Part shown: positions 23,767 to 32,510 of the stretch, one piece after another
Layout of the letters: each line of letters begins with the position of its first letter
How positions within the stretch are numbered: the stretch's first letter is position 1
Assembly: GCF_028207065.1 (NCBI RefSeq)
Contig: NZ_JAQLFP010000029.1
Span: 1 to 35,778 of the forward strand
Source of the DNA: Collinsella aerofaciens
Lineage (GTDB): Bacteria > Actinomycetota > Coriobacteriia > Coriobacteriales > Coriobacteriaceae
Direction: 5' to 3'
Length of the DNA stretch: 35,778 bases
The notes under the pieces: generated by a model
Told to the model about the DNA's origin: nothing
Databases searched by the model: none
Seen by the model: only the letters and a program-made list of their open reading frames with translations
Position numbers and translations under genes: made by a program

Positions 23767-23792
23767 GGACACAATTGTACCACGATGTGTCC
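23767..23792 (-). promoter_or_regulatory. toxin-antitoxin operator and promoter
   Basis: GGACACA and TGTGTCC form a perfect 7-bp inverted repeat with a 12-bp centre. On the minus strand TACAAT lies between the arms, about 30 bp upstream of the antitoxin start. Autoregulation by the antitoxin-toxin complex at this site is likely. Confidence 0.65.
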
Positions 23793-23815
23793 ATGCTGCC
23801 GGTGCCGTCGAATCG

Positions 23816-23951
23816 TCTCAACCTGTAACATCTAGGCGGCCAAAAGCGAGTCAGATGTTACAGATCTAGATATTTCGAACCGGGTGCTCCCGTTCATCTC
23901 AATCTGTAACAATTGGGGTCGAAAATCCCTGCTAGATGTTACAGATCGAGA
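23816..23951. repeat. array of two 55-bp palindromic repeats
   Basis: Copies lie at 23816-23870 and 23897-23951, each exactly 55 bp with 26 bp between them. Each has 15-bp inverted arms near TCTCGATCTGTAACA and a TAG-rich centre. The array is between the toxin-antitoxin promoter and the lacG-1 terminator. Related copies form the array at 28626. Confidence 0.85.
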
Positions 23952-23980
23952 CAAACGGTCTGCTCGGGCCGAGCCAAAAC

Positions 23981-24022
23981 AAAAAGGCCGCATACGAACC
24001 GGTTTGGGATTCGTATGCGGCC
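23981..24022 (-). terminator. terminator of lacG-1
   Basis: On the minus strand GGCCGCATACGAA pairs with TTCGTATGCGGCC and is followed by TTTTTGTTTT. Confidence 0.9.
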
Positions 24023-24044
24023 GACAGGGAGTATGCGGCGGAAA

Positions 24045-25466
24045 CTAGGCCATGAGCAGGCCGGTCTCCGCGACATTCTTGTACCAGTACGCGCTTGCCT
24101 TGGGATAGCGCTTCTGGGTCTCAAAGTCGATGTAGAACAGGCCGTAGCGCTTGTTATAGCCGTTGGTCCAGGAGAACTGGTCCTGCAGCGACCACACAAA
24201 GTAGCCGTCGACGTTCACACCGCCGTCGATCGCCTTGAGGATCCACGCGAGATGCTGGCGCATGTAATCGATGCGAGGGGCGTCGTCGATAAAGCCGTCC
24301 TCAAAGTCGTCCTTATAGCCCATGCCGTTCTCGGTGATGTAGATCTTCTTGTAGTTGGGGTAATCGTTCTTAATGCGCAGCAGCAGGTCGTAGAGACCCT
24401 CGGGATAGATAATCCAGTCCCAATCGGTGGTGGGTACGCCTTCGCGCACGCATGACTCACCCACGCCCTTGAGGAACCAGCGCGAGGAGCCCTTGTCGCC
24501 GGTGCCATTGTGGTTGATGTCGTTTTCGCCCTCGGCGGCACGCAGGAACTGGCACTTGTAGGTGTTGACGCCCAGGCAATCGTTGTAGGGGAGCGCGGCG
24601 GTCAGCGCGGCGATGTCCTCGTCGCGGACGTCGAGCTCGCCGCCGGCGATATGGGCCAGCTTGGTCGCAGCCTCCATGGTGTCGGCTGCATAGTGGCCGC
24701 GGAAGGTGGCGTCGAGTACCCAGCGGTTGTTGATGACGTCGGCCATGCGAGCCGCCTCGCAGTCGGCGGCGTTGTTGGGGTCGAGGGGATACTTGGGCTC
24801 CAGGTTCTGGACAATGCCGATCTCGCCCTCAAAGCTGCCCTCATGGAAGGCGACGACAGCCTTGGCGTGGGCTACCATCATGTTGTGCATGAGCTGGAAG
24901 GCCTTGTCCAGGCGATACTTCTCGCCGTGCGGCCAGTTGCCGACGATAAAGCTGCCCTCGGCGGTCGCGGGAATCTCGTTAAAGGTAAACCAGTGCTTGA
25001 CCTCGGTGAACTCGGCAAAGCAGAACTTGGCGTACTCGACGAAGGCGTCGATGGTCGTGCGCGTCAGGAATCCCTCGCCGCCGTCCTGGTAAAAGGCCTC
25101 GGGCGTATCGAAGTGATCGAGCGTGACATAGGGGATAACGCCAGCTTTGTTGCAGGTGGCAAAGAGCTCGTGATAGAAAGCGACGCCCTCGGGGTTAATC
25201 TCGCCGGTGCCACTGGGGAAGATACGGCTCCAAGCTATGGAGACACGGATGCCGTTGATGCCGAAGCGCTGGCACAGGTCGATATCGACCGGGTACTTGT
25301 TGTAGAAATCGCTTGCAGGATCGGGGGAGAAGCGACCCTGAGCAGCCAGGAAATCGTCCCAGGGCACTTTGCCCTTGCCGTGCGTACGGGTCTCGCCTTC
25401 AACCTGGTAAGCGGCGGTGGCGCCGCCAAACACAAAGCCGTCGGGGAACTGCATGGGGTTGGTCAT
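24045..25466 (-). CDS. lacG: 6-phospho-beta-galactosidase, GH1 (first copy)
   Basis: A 473-residue family GH1 enzyme that hydrolyses lactose-6'-phosphate-type substrates in the cytoplasm. The N-terminus FVFGGATAAYQVEGETRTHG is the LacG pattern. The acid/base Glu is in FTFNEI near residue 160, the nucleophile Glu in YITENGMGY near 375. The phosphate-binding C-terminal motif FSWTNGYNKRYGLFYIDF has the Ser, Lys and Tyr that recognise the 6-phosphate. LacE lies 77 bases upstream on the same strand. 6-Phospho-beta-glucosidase activity (BglA type) is possible, but the LacG-like stretch WSLQDQFSW favours galactoside. Confidence 0.9.
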   Translation of the reverse strand: MTNPMQFPDGFVFGGATAAYQVEGETRTHGKGKVPWDDFLAAQGRFSPDPASDFYNKYPVDIDLCQRFGINGIRVSIAWSRIFPSGTGEINPEGVAFYHELFATCNKAGVIPYVTLDHFDTPEAFYQDGGEGFLTRTTIDAFVEYAKFCFAEFTEVKHWFTFNEIPATAEGSFIVGNWPHGEKYRLDKAFQLMHNMMVAHAKAVVAFHEGSFEGEIGIVQNLEPKYPLDPNNAADCEAARMADVINNRWVLDATFRGHYAADTMEAATKLAHIAGGELDVRDEDIAALTAALPYNDCLGVNTYKCQFLRAAEGENDINHNGTGDKGSSRWFLKGVGESCVREGVPTTDWDWIIYPEGLYDLLLRIKNDYPNYKKIYITENGMGYKDDFEDGFIDDAPRIDYMRQHLAWILKAIDGGVNVDGYFVWSLQDQFSWTNGYNKRYGLFYIDFETQKRYPKASAYWYKNVAETGLLMA

Positions 25467-25500
25467 GAGTCATCCTTTCTGTGGGATACGAATAGGGAGA

Positions 25501-25527
25501 GGTGCCCGAACTGGGGATTCGGGCACC
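25501..25527 (-). other. hairpin between lacE-1 and lacG-1
   Basis: GGTGCCCGAA pairs perfectly with TTCGGGCACC around 7 bases. No T-run follows, so it is more likely an RNA stabiliser or processing element that sets relative expression than a terminator. The second cassette has a hairpin in the same place. Confidence 0.6.
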
Positions 25528-25542
25528 AACAGAGGGAGGTAA

Positions 25543-27321
25543 CTAGTCGAGGTTCTCGCGGAGCCACTTGATGGCGCCAGCGGGGTCACGGGTAAGGTCG
25601 ATATATTCCTTACCGCGCGGAGCGAGCAGCTTAATGCCCAGGCGATCGGTGTCGGCCTTCATGTCGTTGTAGTAGCTACGAACCTGCGGGGCAAGCACGA
25701 TGACGTCGTACTGATCCATGATGGCAGTGTGCTGGCCATAAGCGCCGGCAGAGGAAGCGATGTTCTCTCCGGTCTGCGCAGCGCCTTCCTTGATGGCGTT
25801 GGCAAGCATGGCAGAGGTGCCGGCGCCGGCGCACAGGACGAGGACCTTCAGGCCATCGACGTCCTTTTTGGTGGATGCGTCGGCGGCGGGCTCGAGCTGA
25901 TCGGCGACAGGCTTGCTGTCGGCGACAGCGGCGGTCGGCTCGACGGAAGCGGTAGTCTGCTCGACAACGGGCGCAGAGGCGTTGGCGGCGATGGCGGCAG
26001 CACCATCGGACTCAAGACCCAGCTCGGCGGCGCGCTCGGCCTCCTGGTCGCAGAGCAGCTTATCGTATGCCTTCAAGAACGGCAGGTAGATGATGGCGTC
26101 CAGCAAGATGATGATCGCGACAAATACCAAGGCGATAAGCTGGAAGTTCGTGGTGATGAAAATGCCGATGGGGGCGGGGGTGGCCCAAGGCACCACGAAG
26201 GAGAAGCCGTTCATGCCCACGTTATCGATAAAGAACTTGGCAACACTTACGTTGACGCAGCCGGCGGCAACAAAGGGGACGAGCATGTAGGGGTTAAGGA
26301 TCATCGGCGCGCCAAAGAGCAGCGGTTCGTTGACGGCGAAGGCAACAGGAACAATCGAGGCCTTACCGACGGCTTTGAGCTGCTTGGACTTCATAAAGAG
26401 AATTAGCAGAAGCGGCACGATGAAGGTGGCGCCGGTGCCGCCGAATTCACCCACGAGCGACATGTTAAAGGTGAGGGAGTGGGCGGGGTGGCCGCCTGCC
26501 AGCAGAACCTGCAGGTTCTCGGCCTGGTTGGCAAGACGGATGGGGTCGATGCCCGGCTGGACGATCGAGGGGCCGTGGACGCCGATGAACCAGAAGAACG
26601 CGGTGGCTGCCTGGATAAGGATAAGGCCAGGATAGGTTTCTGCAGCGGTAAAGAGCGGGGAGAGCAGTTTGATAAGCAGCTCGGAGAACGGAACGCCCAT
26701 GAGGTTGCGCACGACGACATCGATGATGCCGCAGATGATGACGGCGCCGCCAAAGGGGATGATATCGCGGAAGTTCTGAGCGATGGCGCCCGGGACCTCC
26801 TTGGGCAGCTTAATGGTCAGATCGCGCGAGACGCAGAACTTATAGACCCACACGGTAATGAACGCGGCGATATAGGCCGAGAACAGACCGCGCGTACCCA
26901 TGCTGGTGCAATCGAAGACCGAAAGTTCGGAGCCGTTGAACTTGGTGGTGAACTGCGTAACAGCGAGCAGCAGCATGCTGCACTGGGCGGCCACCGTGGT
27001 GGAGCCGTCGTTGAGCACCTTGCCGGCGGGCATGCGACGGTTCATGGAAGCCGTAAAGTTCTTGGCAGTGGTGCCGGCAACCATGATGCCCATGACGCCC
27101 ATGGTGAAGTTGTACAGCTTGTTGCACCAGTCGATGAGCGGCTGGGGCAGCGTGATGCCAACTACGCCAGGAAGGGTGGCAATCAGCAGAAAGATCGAAG
27201 AGGTGAGGACAATGGGCATGCACCCAAGAAATCCGTCCTTGATGGCCTGGAGGTAGATGTTCCTCGAGATCTTCTCAAAGAACGGTTGATGCTTTTCGAG
27301 CATCTTTACGATGGCGTCCAT
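25543..27321 (-). CDS. lacE: lactose-type PTS IICB component (first copy)
   Basis: A 592-residue PTS permease with a C-terminal IIB domain. The start MLEKHQPFFEKISRNIYLQA matches LacE, and about ten helices follow, with the conserved FFWFIGVHGPSIVQPGID. A Ala/Pro-rich linker at about 435-490 leads to the IIB domain, where the phosphorylated Cys lies in VLVLCAGAGTSAMLANAI, and APQVRSYYNDMK follows. It would need a IIA protein, provided by lacF at 33904. The cassette order lacE-lacG with a divergent regulator is typical. The -10 region of its promoter probably lies in 27322-27420. Confidence 0.92.
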   Translation of the reverse strand: MDAIVKMLEKHQPFFEKISRNIYLQAIKDGFLGCMPIVLTSSIFLLIATLPGVVGITLPQPLIDWCNKLYNFTMGVMGIMVAGTTAKNFTASMNRRMPAGKVLNDGSTTVAAQCSMLLLAVTQFTTKFNGSELSVFDCTSMGTRGLFSAYIAAFITVWVYKFCVSRDLTIKLPKEVPGAIAQNFRDIIPFGGAVIICGIIDVVVRNLMGVPFSELLIKLLSPLFTAAETYPGLILIQAATAFFWFIGVHGPSIVQPGIDPIRLANQAENLQVLLAGGHPAHSLTFNMSLVGEFGGTGATFIVPLLLILFMKSKQLKAVGKASIVPVAFAVNEPLLFGAPMILNPYMLVPFVAAGCVNVSVAKFFIDNVGMNGFSFVVPWATPAPIGIFITTNFQLIALVFVAIIILLDAIIYLPFLKAYDKLLCDQEAERAAELGLESDGAAAIAANASAPVVEQTTASVEPTAAVADSKPVADQLEPAADASTKKDVDGLKVLVLCAGAGTSAMLANAIKEGAAQTGENIASSAGAYGQHTAIMDQYDVIVLAPQVRSYYNDMKADTDRLGIKLLAPRGKEYIDLTRDPAGAIKWLRENLD

Positions 27322-27423
27322 AGAGCTCCTTTGCTGCTTGATGCGCGATGCATGTGGATGGAACTGGTCGTCGATGGATGGTCAGGACTGCCCGGAAACC
27401 TTCCTGCTTGAGGAAGGCATTGC

Positions 27424-27466
27424 GAAATGACAACGTTGTCATTTCGTTAATGACAACGTAAGACAT
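27424..27466. promoter_or_regulatory. LacI-type operators for lacE-1
   Basis: A perfect 22-bp palindrome at 27424-27445 is built on TGACAACGTTGTCA, which has the central CG typical of LacI-family sites. A second half-similar site, TGACAACGTAAGACA, starts at 27451. Both lie about 100 bp before lacE-1, and the LacI protein at 27597 is the obvious binder. The site also fits the cre consensus. Confidence 0.75.
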
Positions 27467-27492
27467 TTTTGGAAGAGCAACAAGGATATACG

Positions 27493-27527
27493 GGTGAGCG
27501 GTCGATATTGTTCGGTAAACGGTTGAT
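27493..27527 (+). promoter_or_regulatory. tandem 21-bp-spaced PTS motif, lacE-1/lacI-1 region
   Basis: GGTGAGCGGTCGAT at 27493 and GGTAAACGGTTGAT at 27514 are 21 bp apart. TATGCT at 27548-27553 could be the lacI-1 -10 box. This is the second instance of the motif described at 8477. Confidence 0.65.
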
Positions 27528-27596
27528 TTATCAATCAGGCAGGTAGTGTATGCTAGAACACAAAAAACAAGCGATGCAAAACCGACTGGAGAAGTA

Positions 27597-28607
27597 GTGG
27601 CAACGATGGACAAGAAAAATGTCTCAATGAACGACGTGGCAGTTGCCGCAGGCGTTTCTCTCAAGACGGTGTCGCGCGTGATCAACGAGCCCGATAGCGT
27701 GCGAGAGTCGACACGCGATAAGGTCCATTCGGCAATGGAGGCGCTCGGGTTTCGAACCAACTTCGCCGCGCGTTCGCTCAAGTTGGGCCGTTACGGGTGC
27801 ATCGGCGTGGTGCTGTTTCACTTGTCGGGCGGTGCCGTGGACATGATTGACGGTATTGCCGATGCCGCCGAAGAGCGAGGCTTTGCGCTCACGATGATCA
27901 AAAAGCGGGCGGGGGAGAAGATGACCCTTGCCGAAGCGGCGCGTAGGATGTCGCAACTTCCCGTCGACGGCATGATTTTCAACCTGCGCCAGATGGTCGA
28001 TGACTTTGATACCTTTGAGGCGCCGAAAGACCTCAAGACGGTGATTATCACACCGATGGAACATCCTACCTGCTCCACCGTCAGTGACGACCAAGAGGGC
28101 GGCGCGCGTATGGCGTGCGAGTACTTCTTGGACCGCGGGCACAAGAACGTGTACTTCGTCTCTGGTAAGAAAGAGTCGCTGTCGAGCCAGTGTCGTATGA
28201 AAGGTTGGCGTGCGGCACTTGAGGCGCGTGGCATTGAGCCGCCCGAGCCTCTGCAAGGCGATTGGAATGCGGATAGTGGCTATGCCGCGGGCCTTGTGCT
28301 TGCCGATAAACCCGATTGCACGGCGGTCCTCGCTGCTAACGACTGTATGGCAAACGGCGTGATGATGGCTCTACGTGACAAAGGGCTCAGTGTGCCCGAC
28401 GACGTGTCCGTGATCGGCTTCGACGATGAGCTCTACAAGACGATTCCCAACTCGATTCTGACGTCGGTGAAGTTTCGCCACCGCGAGCTGGGCATCCGTG
28501 CGCTTAACGAGGTCGTCGCAGGTCTGGAAGCCCCGAGCTCCAGAAGCCGTACGCTTGTCTCGGGCGTGTTGGTCGAGCGTTCCAGCGTAAAGGACCTGCG
28601 GGCGTAG
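27597..28607 (+). CDS. LacI family regulator of the first lactose-type cassette
   Basis: A protein of about 336 residues. The N-terminal helix-turn-helix VSMNDVAVAAGVSLKTVSRVIN and the hinge helix FAARSLKLGR are typical of LacI. The periplasmic-binding fold follows, with VDGMIFNL, CEYFLDRGHKNVYFVSG and VSVIGFDDELYKTIPNSILTSV. The likely start is GTG 27597, 5 bases after GGAG; ATG 27606 (14 bases after) is nearly as likely. It is divergent from lacE-1, with the operators between them. The effector is probably a phosphosugar or lactose derivative. Confidence 0.9.
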   Translation: MATMDKKNVSMNDVAVAAGVSLKTVSRVINEPDSVRESTRDKVHSAMEALGFRTNFAARSLKLGRYGCIGVVLFHLSGGAVDMIDGIADAAEERGFALTMIKKRAGEKMTLAEAARRMSQLPVDGMIFNLRQMVDDFDTFEAPKDLKTVIITPMEHPTCSTVSDDQEGGARMACEYFLDRGHKNVYFVSGKKESLSSQCRMKGWRAALEARGIEPPEPLQGDWNADSGYAAGLVLADKPDCTAVLAANDCMANGVMMALRDKGLSVPDDVSVIGFDDELYKTIPNSILTSVKFRHRELGIRALNEVVAGLEAPSSRSRTLVSGVLVERSSVKDLRA

Positions 28608-28625
28608 ACGTGCTCGGCTCGTTCA

Positions 28626-28922
28626 CCTTAATCTGTAACAGCTAGGACCGAAAATCCCCGTCAGATGTTACAGATCGAGATTTTTCGGCTCGGCCTATTC
28701 CGTTTGTCTCGATCTGTAACAGGTAGGAGCGAAATAACCCGCTAGTTGTTACAGATTTAGATTGAGGGAACTGCCCCGTGCATTCATCTCGATCTGTAAC
28801 AACTAGACGCCCAAAACCGGTTTTAGTGTTACAGATTTAGACAATTCGGTCCGGCCCGCCCTGTTTATCTCGATCTGTAACAGTTAGGACTGGAAAGCTC
28901 GGCTAGATGTTACAGATCGAGA
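28626..28922. repeat. array of four 55-bp palindromic repeats
   Basis: Copies are at 28626-28680, 28707-28761, 28787-28841 and 28868-28922, all exactly 55 bp with 25 or 26 bp between them. The arms are near TCTCGATCTGTAACA and TGTTACAGATCGAGA, with a less conserved centre (TAGGnCCGAAAA-like). The intervening stretches also look related. It fills the gap between the convergent lacI-1 and lacG-2 genes; apart from it only the lacG-2 terminator lies in 28608-29046. Confidence 0.85.
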
Positions 28923-28948
28923 CAAACGGCTCCTGACCAGCCCAAAAA

Positions 28949-28992
28949 CAAAAAGACCGGGGGTGGCGCGCCGTGTGACGTGCCACCCCCGG
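28949..28992 (-). terminator. terminator of lacG-2
   Basis: On the minus strand CCGGGGGTGGC pairs with GCCACCCCCGG; TCTTTTTGTTTTT follows. Confidence 0.85.
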
Positions 28993-29046
28993 CTGAGAAA
29001 TGGGGACAGGTTATGTGAGCGGCGCAATTCCGCTCGCCGCAGGCCG

Positions 29047-30486
29047 CTAGTCCAGACGACGGATCTGCGCCACGTGCTTGTACCAGTAGGCGCTTGCCTT
29101 GGGCGTGCGCTTCTGGGTTTCAAAGTCTACGTAGAAGAAGCCATAGCGCTTGTTGTAGCCATTGGTCCAGGAGAACTGATCCTGCAGGCTCCACAGGAAG
29201 TAGCCGCCCACGTTGACGCCCACCTCCATGGCCTTGAGCAGCCAGCGCAGGTGCTGCTCGATGTAGTCGATGCGCGGCTGGTCGTCCACAAAACCGTCCT
29301 TGTAGGGGTCCTTGTAGCCCATGCCGTTCTCGGTGATGAAGATCTGCTTGTAGTTGGGATAGCGCTGCTTAATGTAGACGAGCAGATCGAACAGGCCCTC
29401 GGGATAGATGATCCAGTCCCAGTCGGTGGTGGGGATGCCGGGCTTGTTCACGTGCTCGCCAATGCCCTTGACGCGCCAGCGGCCGGTACCCTTCTCGCCC
29501 GTGCCGTTGTGGTGCAGGTCGTTCTCGCCGTCGTAGGCCTTGAGGAAACGGCACTGGTAGTTGTTGACGCCCAGGTAGTCGTTGTAGAGCGCTGCCTCGC
29601 GCATGATCTCGAGATCCTCCTCGCGGATTTCGATGGTGCCGCCGGAGACTGCAGCCAGGCGGTTGGCGCACTCGAGGGTGTCGGGGGCATAGTCGCCGCG
29701 GAAGGTGGCGTCGAGCAAAAACTGGTTTTGCAGCACATGCTCGTTGTTGGCGGCCTTGATGTCGGCGGGGTCGTTCTCGTTGAGCGGGTACTTAAACTCC
29801 AGCGACTGAATGACGCCGATCTTGCCCTTAAAGCCGCCGTTATGGAAGGCCAGTACCGCCTTGGCGTGGGCGAGCATCATGTTGTGCTCGCACTGGAAGG
29901 CCTCGGCCAGGTGCGCCTTGACGCCGCCGGGGAAGGTGCCCTCGATGTAGGTGTTGGAGGCGTCGGCCCAGATCTCGTTAAAGGTGAACCAATAGGTCAC
30001 CTGGTCGGCGTACTCCTTAAAGCAGAAGGTGGCAAAGTCCACAAAGGCGTCGATGGTCTCGCGGTTGAGGAAGTCGCCCTTCTCAAAGAGGGGCAGCGGC
30101 GTGTCGAAGTGATGCAGCGTGACAAACGGCTCAACGTGGTGCTTGTGGCACTCGGCAAAGAGGTCGTGGTAGAACTGCACGCCCTCGGGGTTCACCTTGC
30201 CGGTGCCCTCGGGGAAGATGCGGCTCCAGGCGATGGAGAGGCGAATACCGTTGATGCCAAACTCCTCGCACAGCTCCAGATCGACGGGGTACTGGTTGTA
30301 GAAGTCGGAGGCGGGATCGGGAGAGAAGCGGCCCTGGGCCTCCAAGAAGTCGTCCCAGGCGACCTTGCCCTTACCGTGGGTGCGGGTCTCGCCCTCTACC
30401 TGGTAGGCAGCAGTGGCGCCGCCAAAGACAAAGTCCTCGGGGAACTGCGCGGGCGGGTTGGTGACGCTGGCGGGGTTAACGGACAT
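29047..30486 (-). CDS. lacG: 6-phospho-beta-galactosidase, GH1 (second copy)
   Basis: A 479-residue GH1 enzyme with the same layout as the copy at 24045: FVFGGATAAYQVEGETRTHG at the start, acid/base Glu in WFTFNEIWADA, nucleophile Glu in FITENGMGYKD, and the phosphate-recognition segment FSWTNGYNKRYGFFYVDF. The N-terminus is a few residues longer (SVNPASVTNPPA). It differs at several loops (for example FEKGDFLNRETIDAF instead of YQDGGEGFLTRTTI), suggesting a different aglycone preference. GGATCATC precedes the ATG. It is the second gene of the second lacE-lacG cassette. Confidence 0.9.
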   Translation of the reverse strand: MSVNPASVTNPPAQFPEDFVFGGATAAYQVEGETRTHGKGKVAWDDFLEAQGRFSPDPASDFYNQYPVDLELCEEFGINGIRLSIAWSRIFPEGTGKVNPEGVQFYHDLFAECHKHHVEPFVTLHHFDTPLPLFEKGDFLNRETIDAFVDFATFCFKEYADQVTYWFTFNEIWADASNTYIEGTFPGGVKAHLAEAFQCEHNMMLAHAKAVLAFHNGGFKGKIGVIQSLEFKYPLNENDPADIKAANNEHVLQNQFLLDATFRGDYAPDTLECANRLAAVSGGTIEIREEDLEIMREAALYNDYLGVNNYQCRFLKAYDGENDLHHNGTGEKGTGRWRVKGIGEHVNKPGIPTTDWDWIIYPEGLFDLLVYIKQRYPNYKQIFITENGMGYKDPYKDGFVDDQPRIDYIEQHLRWLLKAMEVGVNVGGYFLWSLQDQFSWTNGYNKRYGFFYVDFETQKRTPKASAYWYKHVAQIRRLD

Positions 30487-30509
30487 GATGATCCAATCGT
30501 TTAAATCGA

Positions 30510-30543
30510 AGGGCCAGCCGGTCTTGGATAGTCGGCTGGCCCT
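30510..30543 (-). other. hairpin between lacE-2 and lacG-2
   Basis: AGGGCCAGCCG pairs with CGGCTGGCCCT around 12 bases. It occupies the same position as the hairpin in the first cassette, although the sequence is different. An intercistronic stabiliser or attenuator is likely. Confidence 0.6.
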
Positions 30544-30552
30544 AAGCGTTAC

Positions 30553-32328
30553 TTACTTCGACAGCTGCTCGCTCACAAAGGCGAGAGACTTGTCGCCGTT
30601 CTGGGAGAGCTCGATGTACTGCTTACCACGGCAGGCGACGCACTTGTTGCCCACACGCTCGCAGTCCTTCTGCAGGTCGGCCAGGTAGCTGGCAGCCTGC
30701 GGGGCCAGGACGACCAGGTCAAAGTCGGGGAGCATGTCCACGTGGTTGCCATAGGCGTCGGCAGCGGTCTCAAGATCGATGCCGCGCTCCTTGGCGGCCT
30801 TGGCCAGCGCGTTGGCGAGCAGGCCCGAGGTGCCGCCGCCCTGGCAGAGCACGAGCACACGCTTGCCGTTGAGGTCGCTGGCGGTCGTTGCCTCGGCAGC
30901 GGGCGCTGCGGAAGCGGCGGGGGCATCGGCCTTTACGGCCTCGGCAGCGGCGCCGGCGGCAACACTCTTGGCGTCGGCTTTACCCTGGAAGGCGTCGTTG
31001 AGCTTGGCGGCCTTCTCGGCGTTCTGGGCGGCGAGCTCCTCCTGGGAGATCTCGGCCTCCTCGGCGCACTTCTGGGCGTCATAGGCACGGAAGAACGGGT
31101 AGTACAGGGCAAAGTCGACGACTAGGATGATGGCGAGCATCACAAAGGCGAGCGGCTGGAAGCCCAGGCCCATGATGGTGCCGATGGGGCCGGGGACGGT
31201 CCAGGGCAGGGTGTACATAAAGCCGTTCATGCCCAAGAAGTCGATAAAGACCTTGAGGATCCAGATGTTGGCGATCGGGGCAAAGACAAACGGGACAAAG
31301 AAGACGGGATTGAGCACGATAGGTGCGGCGAACAGCAGCGGCTCGTTGACGGCAAAGCACACGGGGACGATGGCGGCCTTACCGACGGCGCGCATCTCCT
31401 GGGACTTGGCCAGGAAGCAGAACATAAAGACCAGGACGAGCGTGGCGCCGGTGCCGCCCATGCAGACGACGAAGTACTGGGCGCCCTGCGTCAGGACGGC
31501 GGTGGCGTGCTCGCCGGCCTGGAATGCGGCCAGGTTGTCGGTCATGTTGGCAACGAGGGCGGCGGCGATGGCAGGCTCGACGATCGAGGGACCGTGGACG
31601 CCGACAAACCAGAAGAGGCTCATGGCACCGTAGATCACAGCGAGACCGATGTAGCCGTCGGCAGCGGTGAACAGGGGCTGGAACACCTGGATGACGCCCT
31701 GGGCAAAGCAGAAGCCAAAGGCAGCGCGGAAGACGATGTCAAAGACCCAAAAGACGGTGATGCAGACGGAGAAGGGGATGATGTCCTTAAAGGTCTGCGA
31801 GATGTTGGGCGGAACCTGCTCGGGCATCTTGACGGTGATGTTGCGCTTAATGAAGAACTTGTAGATGATGCCGGTCACAAACGCAGCGATAAAGGCGGTC
31901 AACAGGCCCTTGGAACCAAGGTAGGTGGTGTTGAAGCCGCTGGCAGCGTCCGTGGCGATGGTGTCGCTCGAAAGGAGCAAGAAGCCGATGATGGCCGCGC
32001 ACATGCACGAGATAAAGTTGATCTGGTTGTTCTTGGGCAGGTCGCGGTTCTGGGCGTCGGCGAAGTGCTTGGCCGTGGTGGCGGCACAGGCGATGGCCAG
32101 GATGCCCATGGAGTAGTTGTAGCACTTCCACAGGGCGTTGTTGATGTCATCGGGCCAATAGAAACCCCAGATGTTGGGGACCGAGGCTACCAGGCAGAAG
32201 ATGGACGAGAAGATGATGATGGGGATGACGGAGATAAAGCCGTCGCGGATCGCCTTGAGGTACTTGTTGCGGGCGATCGCGTTGAAAAAGGGCTGGCCCT
32301 TTTCGATGATGGCGATGAGTTGCTCCAT
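30553..32328 (-). CDS. lacE: lactose-type PTS IICB component (second copy)
   Basis: A 591-residue LacE-type permease. The start IAIIEKGQPFFNAIARNKYLKA, WFVGVHGPSIVEPAIAAALV and MGGTGATLVLVFMF are family hallmarks. The IIB domain at the C-terminus has the phosphorylated Cys in VLVLCQGGGTSGLLANAL, then APQAASYLADLQKD. An Ala-rich linker separates the two. TTAGGAGC lies 8 bases before the ATG at 32328. It shares the cassette layout of the copy at 25543 but has diverged throughout, so the two probably serve different beta-galactosides or glucosides. Confidence 0.92.
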   Translation of the reverse strand: MEQLIAIIEKGQPFFNAIARNKYLKAIRDGFISVIPIIIFSSIFCLVASVPNIWGFYWPDDINNALWKCYNYSMGILAIACAATTAKHFADAQNRDLPKNNQINFISCMCAAIIGFLLLSSDTIATDAASGFNTTYLGSKGLLTAFIAAFVTGIIYKFFIKRNITVKMPEQVPPNISQTFKDIIPFSVCITVFWVFDIVFRAAFGFCFAQGVIQVFQPLFTAADGYIGLAVIYGAMSLFWFVGVHGPSIVEPAIAAALVANMTDNLAAFQAGEHATAVLTQGAQYFVVCMGGTGATLVLVFMFCFLAKSQEMRAVGKAAIVPVCFAVNEPLLFAAPIVLNPVFFVPFVFAPIANIWILKVFIDFLGMNGFMYTLPWTVPGPIGTIMGLGFQPLAFVMLAIILVVDFALYYPFFRAYDAQKCAEEAEISQEELAAQNAEKAAKLNDAFQGKADAKSVAAGAAAEAVKADAPAASAAPAAEATTASDLNGKRVLVLCQGGGTSGLLANALAKAAKERGIDLETAADAYGNHVDMLPDFDLVVLAPQAASYLADLQKDCERVGNKCVACRGKQYIELSQNGDKSLAFVSEQLSK

Positions 32329-32390
32329 GCAATGCTCCTAAGAGTCGGTGGGTTAGCAACGATGGTAGCTTTTGGCGTTCGGTTGCCAAA

Positions 32391-32406
32391 ATGTTGACGT
32401 TGCCAT
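32391..32406. promoter_or_regulatory. LacI-type operator upstream of lacE-2
   Basis: ATGTTGACGTTGCCAT is an imperfect palindrome around CG, and its reverse complement is nearly the site at 32511. It lies about 60 bp before lacE-2 and fits the LacI protein encoded at 32685. Confidence 0.65.
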
Positions 32407-32510
32407 TTTGCGACACAAAAAAAGACGCGAACCAGTGGTTCCTATGCCTGCGAACCATCGATTCCTTACGCGTAAACGTTTGAGCCGCCCGGTGGCTCTG
32501 TATTTGCGCA

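Noticed and set aside
27424..27445. A CcpA cre site as sole explanation of the lacE-1 operator
   Set aside because: The sequence fits cre, but a LacI-family regulator is encoded right beside it and no CcpA/HPr-Ser-P system is visible in the window. Local LacI is the simpler binder.
23816..28922. CRISPR arrays
   Set aside because: The repeats are 55 bp long, palindromic and vary between copies, the intervening stretches resemble one another, and no cas gene is present. A tandem or REP-like element explains them better.
28963..30504. A 513-residue plus-strand open frame opposite lacG-2, and similar long frames opposite lacG-1, lacE-1 and lacE-2
   Set aside because: They are shadows of the GC-rich third positions of the real minus-strand genes: no ribosome-binding sites, Val/Gly/Ala/Leu-rich composition and no family motifs.
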